A stretch of DNA of 64,000 bases, from positions 21,928-85,927 of the forward strand of contig CALWTD010000032.1 in assembly GCA_944384395.1 (NCBI GenBank), given 5' to 3'. The position numbers and the translations under genes were made by a program. The notes under the pieces were generated by a model. The model was not told the origin of the DNA. It saw only the letters and a list, made by a program, of their open reading frames with translations, and did not search any database. Position 1 is the stretch's first letter. Each line of letters opens with the position of its first letter. This document shows, piece after piece, positions 55,357 to 63,606 of the stretch. Source of the stretch: an uncultured Clostridia bacterium (GTDB taxonomy: Bacteria; Bacillota; Clostridia; Christensenellales; UBA1242).

Positions 55357-56886
55357 TTACTTTTTTTGATAATAAATTGCCAATTTTTCATCTTGCTCTA
55401 ATACTTCATTTATCTGTGGGTTTTGACTATAAATTTCTTCGGGTTTAACAAATAATTTTTTTGCTATATCCCAAATTCGTTCGCCAGTTTTTGCAAAATA
55501 AATTTCAATTGCACAATCTTTTTGTGGAACGGAATCTTCAAAAACAAGTTCGCTTATAACTGCTCCTTGCTCTTTCTTGCATACATTAGTTCTAACTTTT
55601 ATTAAAGCATCAACATAAACATCTCTACCTTTTTTAACCATAACATCAACATCTTCAACAACAACTGATAAATCTGTTAATACTTCGCCTTCATAATCTG
55701 TTTTTGTGCTCACAACAAAAGGCACTTCAACATCAACTGAATTTACATTGTTATCTTCGTCGTTAAAGTATATTAAATTGCTGGTAATAACACCACTCAA
55801 ACTATATTCGCCGTCATCTATATATTCGTTTGTAACAATAGCCTTTGAATAGTTTACAGCAAGTAATTTGTCTATCCTTGGTTCTTCTTCTGTAAGAGTT
55901 AAACTTCCTTCTATTTTTTTCTCAAAACAAATAGGTTCACAAACAACACTGTTTTCATAACTAGCACTTGTTGTTTCGGTTAAACTTTCAACCGAATATA
56001 AATCTGTGATAAGATTTACACTTTTTGTTTCAAAAATTCTAACACAAACATCTAGTGGAATTTCTAAATTGATTTTTATTTCATTCTCTTTTTCGGTTAT
56101 TGTGTTTTTAACATCGCATTTAAAAACATTTAAATCTATTTCCAATTTTGATTCTTTTGTTGCTTCTTTACATTCCACTTCTTGTTTTACATCACTCTTT
56201 GTGTAAACTGATTTTATTTGTGGTGTTTCTTCATCTGTTAAATACATAACTTTGCTTACAAGTTCACAAGATATGCTAACAAATGCATCTGCACTGGTTA
56301 CGTCTTTTACATACACATCACAACTTGACGACAAAATTTGCCTAACAGGTTCTTTAATATTTATCTCAACATTTTCTATCCACTTTGAATTTGTAGAGCC
56401 TGTAAGTGTTTCAAATGTGGTTTGTTCTTCCATTGTGCAAACATCACTAGAAACACCATTAAGATAAGATATTTCTTCGTTATTTAAGCAAAATGTATTT
56501 AGTTTTATTAAACAATCAACTTTGGCTGTATTGTTGTTTAAAGACTGTACTTTTGCATCAGTGCTTGCAATTTTGGAATAAATTTTTGAAGTTGGACTAA
56601 TACAAGAATCAGAAATCTTTGTTGAAAAAGGCGAAGAATAAACGGAGTTTCCAACAAGTCCTTGTTCTGTAAGATAAACAAGACTTACTAATATATTCCC
56701 ATTTACATTCGCTTCCCCTGTAAGAGCCTCAACCTGTGTGCAATTTCCTTCCACATTTACAGCCAAAATTTTGCTTACTGATTCAGTTGTATCTAAGTTC
56801 ACCGAACATTCAAGTGCTACATCTAAGTCTTTTAATCTTCTTTTACAAGCCACATTAAACTTGTCATATGAATTGTTATTTGTCAT
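55357..56886 (-). CDS. sipL: SipL-like spore coat assembly protein (SPOCS/DUF3794 plus LysM)
   Basis: The 509-residue protein holds repeated SPOCS (DUF3794) domains, seen in recurring segments such as 'VSKILAVNVEGNCTQVEALTGEANVNGN' and 'RIDKLLAVNYSKAIVTNEYIDDGEYSLSG', and a C-terminal LysM domain ('YFAKTGERIWDIAKKLFVKPEEIYSQNPQI', about residues 463-505). This is the plan of C. difficile SipL, which binds SpoIVA and tethers the coat around the forespore. The ATG at 56886 has GGAGG 4 nt upstream; an ATG six codons earlier is less likely. Its neighbours are other spore genes. The assignment is by domain plan, not by measured identity. Confidence 0.85.
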   Translation of the reverse strand: MTNNNSYDKFNVACKRRLKDLDVALECSVNLDTTESVSKILAVNVEGNCTQVEALTGEANVNGNILVSLVYLTEQGLVGNSVYSSPFSTKISDSCISPTSKIYSKIASTDAKVQSLNNNTAKVDCLIKLNTFCLNNEEISYLNGVSSDVCTMEEQTTFETLTGSTNSKWIENVEINIKEPVRQILSSSCDVYVKDVTSADAFVSISCELVSKVMYLTDEETPQIKSVYTKSDVKQEVECKEATKESKLEIDLNVFKCDVKNTITEKENEIKINLEIPLDVCVRIFETKSVNLITDLYSVESLTETTSASYENSVVCEPICFEKKIEGSLTLTEEEPRIDKLLAVNYSKAIVTNEYIDDGEYSLSGVITSNLIYFNDEDNNVNSVDVEVPFVVSTKTDYEGEVLTDLSVVVEDVDVMVKKGRDVYVDALIKVRTNVCKKEQGAVISELVFEDSVPQKDCAIEIYFAKTGERIWDIAKKLFVKPEEIYSQNPQINEVLEQDEKLAIYYQKK

Positions 56887-56961
56887 AGTTCCTCCATTTA
56901 TCACTGCTATATTGTACTTAGCAAGTTTGTATTTTAGAACTAAAAACCAAATAAAAAAAAT

Positions 56962-56986
56962 AAAACTAGCAAAAAATGCTAGTTTT
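56962..56986 (-). terminator. Terminator after the zinc-ribbon gene
   Basis: The hairpin AAAACTAGCA-TTTTT-TGCTAGTTTT (minus strand) abuts the stop at 56989 and is followed by a T-rich tract. Confidence 0.75.
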
Positions 56987-56988
56987 TA

Positions 56989-57507
56989 TTAGTCGTCATC
57001 TTCGTCATCATCATCGTCTTCGTTGTCATCGTCATCGTCATAATCATCATCGTCAATGTCGTCAATGTCGTCTAAATCGTCAAGGTCGTCATCTTCGTCT
57101 TCATCTTCGTCTTCGTCTTCGTCGTCTAAATCAGTTTCATCACTAAAAACAATGTCATCATCATCAAGATCCGAATCTAAATCATCGTCATCCTTAATAG
57201 ATGCGTCCCCAACTTCGTCGTCTTGTGTGTCGAAATCGTCAACTTCATCACGATTTACATAATTTACCCAATCATCGCTATCTTTATCAATACTTTCAGG
57301 ATCAATATTTCTTTCTTCCATGCATTGTGAGCACATTATTTCATCGGGTCCGATATAATTTGTTTTACAAATTGGGCAGAGTTCCAATTCTTCATTTTCT
57401 CCACCACCAACTTGCATTTCTGCCTTACATACACTGCAGTATTTATCTTTTTTTAAAATATAATTTAATTCACATCTTGGACATCTTATATATTGTTGTT
57501 TTGCCAT
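56989..57507 (-). CDS. Zinc-ribbon protein with poly-acidic tail
   Basis: The 172-residue protein starts with two CxxC zinc-ribbon units: IRCPRCELNY with YCSVCKAE, and LCPICKTNY with MCSQCMEE. It then continues as a long Asp/Glu tail (about residues 95-172), almost only D and E. The acidic tail recalls the delta subunit of RNA polymerase in composition, but the N-terminal domain is different. It may bind basic or nucleic-acid-binding partners. The ATG at 57507 has a GAGGTAAAA ribosome site; a longer frame to 57555 is unlikely. No function can be assigned. Confidence 0.8.
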   Translation of the reverse strand: MAKQQYIRCPRCELNYILKKDKYCSVCKAEMQVGGGENEELELCPICKTNYIGPDEIMCSQCMEERNIDPESIDKDSDDWVNYVNRDEVDDFDTQDDEVGDASIKDDDDLDSDLDDDDIVFSDETDLDDEDEDEDEDEDDDLDDLDDIDDIDDDDYDDDDDNEDDDDDEDDD

Positions 57508-57653
57508 TTTTACCTCTTGTTTTAAATTCCCCCTTATTATATGTATAAAGAACATATATGTCTACTAATTTTAACAAATATTTTTAATATTTTTTTGCCT
57601 TGTTTTTTTTATGTAATTTAAAATATTTTATGCAAAAAATTACAATATGACAC

Positions 57654-57731
57654 AAATGGCAGTTTGGAGAAAACAAAAGGTCAAATATGTCAAAAACCTT
57701 TTCACACACTGTTTTCTCCAAACTGCCATTT
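57654..57731. repeat. Long perfect inverted repeat, MITE-like or terminator
   Basis: AAATGGCAGTTTGGAGAAAACA (57654-57675; 22 bases, split here into AAATGGCAGTT and TGGAGAAAACA) is repeated as its exact reverse complement at 57710-57731. An inner pair, AAAAGGT with ACCTTTT, extends the fold. It lies 17 nt beyond the stop of the second surface-protein gene. Confidence 0.75.
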
Positions 57732-57747
57732 GGTTAATATTTTTAAA

Positions 57748-59307
57748 TTATATTTTTATAAATGTTGCGTAGCCATCAACAACACTGCTTGGTTGAATAA
57801 AATCAGACCCTTTTAGATATGTACTTGTTATATCACTTAAATTAGAACATTTAACTGTAACCGTTCCACCTGATTGAATGTAATTAACTAAATATCCTTG
57901 ACTTGTACTAGATGTAATATTATTAGCAATACTTAAATTTTCTATTGTTACATAATTTAGTTTTTTACAACTTTCAAAAGCATATGTTCCTATACTGATA
58001 ACAGTTGATGGAATGGTAATATGCTCTAAACTTGAACAATATCTAAAACTATTCGTTCCAATTCTTTGAATATTGCTAGGAAATACAATTTTTAAAATGA
58101 TTTGTGAAATACATTTTTTATACCATTGATAATTATTAATATCAGTACTTTCTTTTAAATTTATTATTTCTATTTTCCCATTTGTATAAGCATAATCTGT
58201 ATTAGATGTAGTATATATAACAGTTTTTAAATTTGTATTTGAAAAGGCAGATGAACCAATACTCGTCACAGAATTAGGTAATTTAATATAATTTAAAGAT
58301 GTGCACCCATAAAACGCATATCCAGACAAAGAAGCCAGAATATTAGGACAACTAGCTTTTACTAATTTTGTACTATTAGCAAAACAATTACCATCTCCTG
58401 GAAAATTTCCACCATTTATGGTAGTGATACCTATACAATTAGACAAATCAATTATTTGAAGTTCATTTATTTTTATAAAACCTTTATTTGATAGTCCTGT
58501 TATAAAATGATTTGTTCCACTAACATCTCCACAATCTTCTAAACAATACACATGCGAGATATTTTTGCTTTGCGATGAAAGTTGTAAATTTGTCGCAGTG
58601 CTTAAACCTTTGCCAATAATAACAACACCAGTTGCATCGCTATTTATTTTTAATGTCTTTGCTGTTTCATCAATCGTATACTTTGTTGTTGTTGGTTTAA
58701 GTTCTCCCAAATCTATATCTATTTGAAAATTAAATGATGTGCTTGCAATTTCAATTCCTGCATCATCTAAACCAAACGCAATAATCATATTATTATTTGT
58801 TGTGCTATTATCAAAACCTGTTAAGTATCCCGTGTGAAAAACCCAACTATTTTGTGGCAATGTTATGTTATCACTTATTATTGCACTAACCAATTCAGGT
58901 GTTTTGTTTTTAATGTTTACAACGACAAAATATGCATATCCATTAGTACTAGAATAGCTTATATTATTTAAACTTGTTGCAAGTGAACTATTAAATTGTT
59001 CTCCTAAACTTGTCTGTTTGTGCGTGCTTTTTAAAGTTAGTCCATTAGAACTTGCCATTGAAGATAAATCACTTAAATTTACATCTTGAAAATTTATGGC
59101 AATTTGAGCACCATCAGCGTAATCTAAAAGTTTATTCGAACTGTAAACTCTTGTTTCAATGTCAACATATGCGTTGTCAATTTCATAATGAATATTACCA
59201 CCAACATTATATGTTACTTTTATGCTTGCATAAACTCCAAAACAAAGTGCAAAAATTGCAAAACAACTTGTAAAAATACTAAAAAACAACTTTAACCTTT
59301 TTTTCAT
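57748..59307 (-). CDS. Secreted surface protein with BspA-type leucine-rich repeats (module 2)
   Basis: The 519-residue protein has a signal peptide (about residues 7-27, ending FGVYA) and an N-terminal beta-rich domain (to about residue 200) homologous to the module-1 surface protein. The C-terminal half is a BspA-type (LRR_5) repeat region, with units such as YAFYGCTSLNYIKLPNSVTSIG, SSAFSNTNLKTVIY, NSFRYCSSLEHITIPSTVISIG and YAFESCKKLNYVTI. No anchor or sortase motif was seen. Such repeats mediate binding to host proteins or other bacteria in known relatives. The divergent XRE gene and three operator palindromes between the two suggest tight local repression. A long inverted repeat follows the stop. 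Confidence 0.87.
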   Translation of the reverse strand: MKKRLKLFFSIFTSCFAIFALCFGVYASIKVTYNVGGNIHYEIDNAYVDIETRVYSSNKLLDYADGAQIAINFQDVNLSDLSSMASSNGLTLKSTHKQTSLGEQFNSSLATSLNNISYSSTNGYAYFVVVNIKNKTPELVSAIISDNITLPQNSWVFHTGYLTGFDNSTTNNNMIIAFGLDDAGIEIASTSFNFQIDIDLGELKPTTTKYTIDETAKTLKINSDATGVVIIGKGLSTATNLQLSSQSKNISHVYCLEDCGDVSGTNHFITGLSNKGFIKINELQIIDLSNCIGITTINGGNFPGDGNCFANSTKLVKASCPNILASLSGYAFYGCTSLNYIKLPNSVTSIGSSAFSNTNLKTVIYTTSNTDYAYTNGKIEIINLKESTDINNYQWYKKCISQIILKIVFPSNIQRIGTNSFRYCSSLEHITIPSTVISIGTYAFESCKKLNYVTIENLSIANNITSSTSQGYLVNYIQSGGTVTVKCSNLSDITSTYLKGSDFIQPSSVVDGYATFIKI

Positions 59308-59337
59308 TTTTTCTCCTATATCTCATTTGTTATTTAA

Positions 59338-59399
59338 TATATATCACATTTGTGTAGTATATGTCAACACATTTGTGGTTTATATTTATCACAAATGTG
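59338..59399. promoter_or_regulatory. Divergent promoters with three identical operators (module 2)
   Basis: CACATTTGTG occurs at 59345-59354 and 59368-59377, and its reverse complement CACAAATGTG at 59390-59399. On the minus strand a perfect TTGACA (59367-59362) is followed by an 18-nt spacer containing the first operator and an AT-rich -10. The second operator abuts the -35. The third lies in the likely spacer of the regulator's own plus-strand promoter. Confidence 0.8.
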
Positions 59400-59433
59400 T
59401 AATAAACTATTATAAAGATATAGGGAGAACAAA

Positions 59434-59739
59434 ATGGATATTCTTGGAAAAATAGAATCACTTAGGAAACAAAGAGAATGGTCTATCTATAAACTCGCAG
59501 AACAATCGGGAGTTATGCAATCAACTCTTTCAAATATGTTTGCGCGAAAGACAATGCCATCAATACAAACTTTAAGTATGCTATGCTCGGCCTTTGGAAT
59601 AACCATGTCGGAATTTTTTGAAGAAGATACAAATAATATGGTTTTAAACGAAAACGAAAAAAATCTAATAAAAGACTATCGACTTTTAAATAATAAAAAT
59701 AAAGATATTGCATCAAATATAATAAAATTATTAAAATAA
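59434..59739 (+). CDS. XRE-family repressor of module 2
   Basis: The 101-residue protein has an N-terminal Cro/C1-type helix-turn-helix domain (about residues 5-65: IESLRKQREWSIYKLAEQSGVMQSTLSNMFAR, ending SAFGITMSEFFEE) and a short helical C-terminal extension, 'LNENEKNLIKDYRLLNNKNKDIASNIIKLL', which may dimerise. A GGGAGAAC ribosome site precedes the ATG. It is divergent from the BspA-type surface gene, and one of the three palindromes lies over its own promoter, so it probably represses both genes. It is only distantly similar to the module-1 regulator. Confidence 0.92.
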   Translation: MDILGKIESLRKQREWSIYKLAEQSGVMQSTLSNMFARKTMPSIQTLSMLCSAFGITMSEFFEEDTNNMVLNENEKNLIKDYRLLNNKNKDIASNIIKLLK

Positions 59740-59770
59740 AAAATCACACATTTTTAATTGTGTGATTTTT
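59738..59770. terminator. Bidirectional terminator
   Basis: AAAATCACACA-TTTTTAAT-TGTGTGATTTT separates the XRE gene from the convergent veg gene. Confidence 0.8.
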
Positions 59771-59790
59771 ATATAGTATTTGAATATAAT

Positions 59791-60024
59791 TTATTTTTTA
59801 TCTTTTAATACTACATTGCCACAAAGCACATCAAAATACGAAAATGTTTGCAATTTTTCATTTGCCAAGATTGTAAAAACACTTGGATAAGCATTGTCTA
59901 TTACTCCAACAAAAGTATCAAATTTTTTTCTTCCACGATTTACACAAAGTTCAACACTATTACCCTTTAAAGCAAAAATTTGAGATTTTATTTGTTCAAG
60001 TGCTTGTGTATTTACTTTAATCAT
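59791..60024 (-). CDS. veg: Veg-family protein
   Basis: The 77-residue protein has the Veg signature: LKGNSVELCVNRGRKKFDTFVGVIDNAYPSVFTI and the closing SYFDVLCGNVVL. In Bacillus subtilis Veg is abundant and stimulates biofilm matrix genes, apparently by acting against SinR; its biochemical action is not settled. The ATG at 60024 is preferred because GGAGG stands 7 nt upstream; a longer frame to 60051 would include the ribosome site. It is a single-gene unit here. Confidence 0.9.
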   Translation of the reverse strand: MIKVNTQALEQIKSQIFALKGNSVELCVNRGRKKFDTFVGVIDNAYPSVFTILANEKLQTFSYFDVLCGNVVLKDKK

Positions 60025-60077
60025 AATCTCCTCCAAATAAGTTATTGACAAAAAATATATTTTTAATCAAAAGAATA

Positions 60078-60106
60078 TTGAAAATAATATAAGTATATGA
60101 TATATT
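60078..60106 (+). promoter_or_regulatory. Promoter of the unknown gene at 60122
   Basis: TTGAAA (60078-60083), 17 nt and TATATT (60101-60106) precede a GGAGATT ribosome site and the ATG. Confidence 0.6.
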
Positions 60107-60121
60107 TACTATGGAGATTAT

Positions 60122-60952
60122 ATGAATAAGGAATTAACACCTAAAATTAAAGAAAAAATAAAATCTTTAACTACTAAACAAAAAGCATATATATATTTAA
60201 GGGCTTTGATGGTTGAAAAAAATAAACAATTATCAACATTTTTACACAAAATATTAACCAATGAGCAATACACTATAATCAAAGCTGAACTGTTGCATTT
60301 TTTATATGATGGCAATACAAATTATGGAAATTCATATAGGTATAATAGACTTTTAAGTTTGTTTCAAAACAGGCAAAATGTATATGATTTAATGGATAAT
60401 TATGCCTTGTGTTCCTATATTTTGTTTTATGATTCATTTATAAAAAATTCATTTGATGCACATAATTATGAACAATTAAAAAGAGAAGCTACATATACTT
60501 ACAACAAAATTTTAAATTTAATTGAAAGAGACAGAATACATTTTAATAGTTTTAATGATACAAATATAAATTTACAAACTTATTTAAAATCAGAGTATAG
60601 ACAATCCATACTTAAATTTTTAAAAAATGAATTAAAAATAGAAAAAAATATTGATTTAATAAATAAATATTTGCAAACAGATTTTGATTTTATGTTAGAC
60701 GATGATATTGAAGAAAGATATAAAAAATTTTCCAAACCAATATCTCAAAAAAATGTTGAACAAGATAAAATATATGCAAACCAAGTTGAAGAATATTTTG
60801 ATGAAAATGGCAACGCCTATTATTTAGACCACGAAGGAAATTTAATTCAAATCAGCGACATAGAAGATTTTAAATACGAAAATGAAATTATAAAAGCAAC
60901 AAAAAAAGGCTTAAAAATTTCCTATACATATAGTGATGAATATATAAAATAA
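60122..60952 (+). CDS. Hypothetical helical protein
   Basis: The 276-residue protein is rich in Asn, Lys, Tyr and Ile and is predicted by eye to be largely helical. No signal peptide, membrane segment or known motif was recognised. The C-terminal ~60 residues form a separate acidic piece, with FDENGNAYYLDHEGNLIQI recalling short beta-hairpin repeats. It has a good promoter and a GGAGATTAT ribosome site, and is followed by a strong terminator shared with tRNA-His. Position gives no hint of function. Confidence 0.75.
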   Translation: MNKELTPKIKEKIKSLTTKQKAYIYLRALMVEKNKQLSTFLHKILTNEQYTIIKAELLHFLYDGNTNYGNSYRYNRLLSLFQNRQNVYDLMDNYALCSYILFYDSFIKNSFDAHNYEQLKREATYTYNKILNLIERDRIHFNSFNDTNINLQTYLKSEYRQSILKFLKNELKIEKNIDLINKYLQTDFDFMLDDDIEERYKKFSKPISQKNVEQDKIYANQVEEYFDENGNAYYLDHEGNLIQISDIEDFKYENEIIKATKKGLKISYTYSDEYIK

Positions 60953-60980
60953 AAAAACGCAATAAATATTGCGTTTTTTT
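60952..60980. terminator. Bidirectional terminator for the unknown gene and tRNA-His
   Basis: The hairpin AAAACGCAATAAATATTGCGTTTT has A and T runs on both sides. Confidence 0.85.
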
Positions 60981-60981
60981 C

Positions 60982-61059
60982 TGGGGTGAATAATGGGACT
61001 TGAACCCATGGTCTCCAGAGCCACAATCTGGCGCGTTAGCCAACTACGCTATATCCACC
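60982..61059 (-). tRNA. tRNA-His (GTG)
   Basis: The minus strand folds as a tRNA: the acceptor arm GTGGATA pairs with TATTCAC (one G.U), the anticodon arm is CCAGA-TTGTGGC-TCTGG with GTG as anticodon, and the T-arm contains GGTTCAAGTCC. The extra G at the 5' end opposite the discriminator C is the hallmark of tRNA-His. CCA is encoded. Confidence 0.96.
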
Positions 61060-61145
61060 ACAAAAGCATATTAAGTCTATCATGACATATTTTTTTTGTC
61101 AATAATAATTTGTTATCTTTTAACAAATATCACAAACAAAAATAT

Positions 61146-61173
61146 AAAAAAAACATCATAATGATGTTTTTTT
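61146..61173 (-). terminator. Terminator after the unknown gene at 61175
   Basis: The hairpin AAAACATCATAATGATGTTTT with flanking A and T runs lies 2 nt beyond the stop. Confidence 0.8.
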
Positions 61174-61174
61174 A

Positions 61175-62026
61175 TTAATTTAATTCAAGTTCCTCATTTT
61201 TATTTAATATATTGTTTGCTATTTTTTTTGCAATATCAAACTGTTGTAAATCTTTTATTTGTTCATCTTTTGGTAATTTTTCAAAAGGAAGAGATAACAC
61301 AGGATCATCTTTTGCCCATTGATTTCTTTTTAGCCATTCATTATGAATTTCTTGACCAATTTTGTTTGTGTCTAAGTGCTCTTTTTTATCTTTTATTACC
61401 AATCCAGCAACGACTCTGGCAGCCTCATAATTTTCTTTTTGCCAATCAAAACTTAGTTGATTGTACGAAGAATTTGCAATATCAATTTCGTATCCATTTT
61501 CAGTAAGCCTTACATTTGAAGGTAATTTATTTTTATCTAATTTGTTGATGTAATTAACATCGTTTATCTTTTTCCATCTTGGCTCATAAGTTCCATCTTC
61601 TTTAAGTCTTGTTTTTCTCCATATCTCATGCAAACTTTCTGCAACGCTATTTGTAATATTTTTTTCCAACTTATTTGTCTTATCAAGATTATTAAAAAAT
61701 GTTGTATTTTCTACACCGTTAGCCAAATCAGGTTCTAAGAATTTTACAAACTCAACTCCATGATTGGAAAATCTTAATACTATATTATAAATATTATAAT
61801 AACCACCACCACTTAAATTAGCATCATCTATAGATTGTTTAATTGTATCAAAGTCAATTCCTTCTTCTAATAATTCCATAATATGGCAAGCCAATATAAC
61901 ATCTTCACCTTCAAAAATACCATCAAAGCATGCATTTATGCATTTTGCCCAATTTTCTTTTTTTGAATAATTTATAAACTGCATACCTTTATCAAAATAA
62001 ACTTTTTTTAAATTTGATTGTTCCAT
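61175..62026 (-). CDS. Hypothetical protein, possible RyR-like C-terminal repeats
   Basis: The 283-residue protein has no signal or membrane segment. An N-terminal helical part (to about residue 110) contains a Gly-rich LSGGGYYNIYN. The C-terminal half has two related helical patches, 'VAESLHEIWRKTRLKEDGTYEPRWKKIND' and 'IGQEIHNEWLKRNQWAKDDPVLSLPFEKLPKDEQ'. Both follow the 'xxHxxWxxxR...P...L' plan seen in RyR-type domains, although the match is loose. A GAGGTTATT ribosome site and a good promoter precede it. It is the last gene before the tandem array and rRNA operon. The function is unknown. Confidence 0.65.
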   Translation of the reverse strand: MEQSNLKKVYFDKGMQFINYSKKENWAKCINACFDGIFEGEDVILACHIMELLEEGIDFDTIKQSIDDANLSGGGYYNIYNIVLRFSNHGVEFVKFLEPDLANGVENTTFFNNLDKTNKLEKNITNSVAESLHEIWRKTRLKEDGTYEPRWKKINDVNYINKLDKNKLPSNVRLTENGYEIDIANSSYNQLSFDWQKENYEAARVVAGLVIKDKKEHLDTNKIGQEIHNEWLKRNQWAKDDPVLSLPFEKLPKDEQIKDLQQFDIAKKIANNILNKNEELELN

Positions 62027-62041
62027 AATAACCTCACAAAT

Positions 62042-62070
62042 ATATTACAATATATTTAATAAAATGTCAA
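62042..62070 (-). promoter_or_regulatory. Promoter of the unknown gene at 61175-62026
   Basis: On the minus strand TTGACA (62070-62065), 17 nt and TAATAT (62047-62042) form a near-consensus promoter 16 nt before the start codon. Confidence 0.7.
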
Positions 62071-62525
62071 TATATAGTTTTTTTAACAAATTAAATTAAG
62101 TTTTATTTTCAATTTAAACATATATCATAAAATAATATAAAAGATTGTATTTTAGAATTCTGTGAGCAAAACTATTAAGAAAGAAAATAAAATTTTACAT
62201 TTATTATTTCTATTTATCAATTTAAACCGTAATATTAGATAATAAATACATTATTTTACAATAATTTACCATACAAATAAAACAATATTTAAGACTAGAA
62301 ATAATTAGTAAAATATAATTGGCAGTTAAAAACAAACTATTTGACTATATGCGACGATGTAACAGGACATTGCTATTTTTGTTAAAAAATAACACATATG
62401 CGTTTGCATATGTGTAAGAAAACATAAAAAAGACCAATTCTATACTTAATTTCTATAATTATATTAATTTGGGCAATGACTATATTACATTCTCATAATT
62501 TAATAATTAAAACCTTTTTGAATTT

Positions 62526-62648
62526 CAACTTAAAAATAAACTCAATAACAAGGCTCTTTAAATACTCACTCGTAGGAGTGTAGACACCTACATGACTATG
62601 AGTGAGTGTTTAAAAGTAAACACAGTTAGTGAGATTTAATTTTAAGTT
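62526..62648 (+). repeat. Structured repeat element, array copy 1
   Basis: Closing arms are CAACTTAAAAATAAACTCA (62526-62544) and TGAGATTTAATTTTAAGTT (62630-62648). Inside, ACAAGGCTC precedes a 12-bp stem, ACTCACTCGTAG (62564-62575) with CTATGAGTGAGT (62596-62607), around GAGTGTA-GACACC-TACATGA. GTTT-N6-AAAC follows. The core equals that of the copies near 35.4-35.6 kb while the stems differ. Confidence 0.8.
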
Positions 62649-62844
62649 AAAATATGGACTATTTGACTATATGCGACCGACATAACAGGACATTGCTATT
62701 TTTGTTAAAAATAACACATATGCCCTTGCATATGTGTAAGAAAACAAAAAAAACAATTCTATGATTAATTTTTATAATTCTATTTATTCTGGCAATGACC
62801 ATATTACATTCTTATAATTTAATAATTAAAACCTTTTTGAATTT

Positions 62845-62968
62845 CAACTTAAAAGTAAACTCAATAACAAGGCTCTTTAAATACTCACTCGTAGGAGTGT
62901 AGACACCTACATGACTATGAGTGAGTGTTTAAAAGTAAACACAGTTAGTGAGATTTATTTTTAAGTTG
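62845..62968 (+). repeat. Structured repeat element, array copy 2
   Basis: Same structure as array copy 1, with identical core stem ACTCACTCGTAG/CTATGAGTGAGT and closing arms CAACTTAAAAGTAAACTCA and TGAGATTTATTTTTAAGTTG. Confidence 0.8.
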
Positions 62969-63162
62969 AAACAAGGACTATTTGACTATATGCGACGATG
63001 TAACAGGACATTGCTATTTTTGTTAAAAAATAACACATATGCAAACGCATATGTGTAAGAAAACAAAAAAACCAATTCTATGATTAATTTTTATAATTCT
63101 ATTTATTTTGGCAATGACCATATTACATTCTTATAATTTAATAATTAAAACCTTTTTGAATG

Positions 63163-63289
63163 TCAACTTAAAAGTAAACTCAATAACAAGGCTCTTTAAA
63201 TACTCACTCGTAGGAGTGTAGACACCTACATGACTATGAGTGAGTGTTTAAAAGTAAACACAGTTAGTGAGATTTAATTTTAAGTTGAA
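63163..63289 (+). repeat. Structured repeat element, array copy 3
   Basis: Same structure as the previous copy; closing arms are CAACTTAAAAGTAAACTCA and TGAGATTTAATTTTAAGTTG. The fourth and fifth array units lack this element. Confidence 0.8.
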
Positions 63290-63574
63290 ACAAGGACTAT
63301 TTGACTATATGAGACGATGCAACAGGACATTGCTATTTTTTTACAAAAAAAATAACACATATGCAAATGCATATGTGTAAGAAAACAAAAAAAAGACCAA
63401 TTCTATACTTAATTTCTATAATTATATTAATTTGGGCAATGACCATATTACGAGGAGCAGAGTGTCAAGCAGTCCGAAAGACTATTTGACTATATGCGAC
63501 GATGTAACAGGACATTGCTATTTTTGTTAAAAAATAACACATATGCAAACGCATATGTGTAAGAAAACAAAAAA

Positions 63575-63600
63575 AAGACAATCCGAAGATTGTCTTATTT
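63575..63600 (-). terminator. rRNA operon terminator
   Basis: On the minus strand AAGACAATC-TTCG-GATTGTCTT is followed by a run of T. The very stable UUCG loop and the position just after 5S rRNA fit a ribosomal terminator. Confidence 0.9.
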
Positions 63601-63606
63601 TAGTTT

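Larger units (their letters stand above)
62339..63570. repeat. Tandem array of about 320-bp units next to the rRNA operon
   Basis: Units begin with TATTTGACTATATG at 62339, 62660, 62979, 63298 and 63483, giving periods of 321, 319, 319 and 185. Each begins with a perfect hairpin, ACACATATGC-N4-GCATATGTGT (62392, 62714, 63033, 63355, 63537), whose loop varies (GTTT, CCTT, AAAC, AAAT, AAAC) while the stem does not. The first three units also hold the structured element described separately. No gene was seen in 62071-63600. Confidence 0.9.

Noticed and set aside
57056-57262. Serine-rich plus-strand frame
   Set aside because: It is the antisense of the Asp/Glu-coding tail of the zinc-ribbon gene.
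62339-63570. CRISPR array
   Set aside because: Units are about 320 bp and mostly identical; there are no unique spacers of 30-40 bp and no cas genes.
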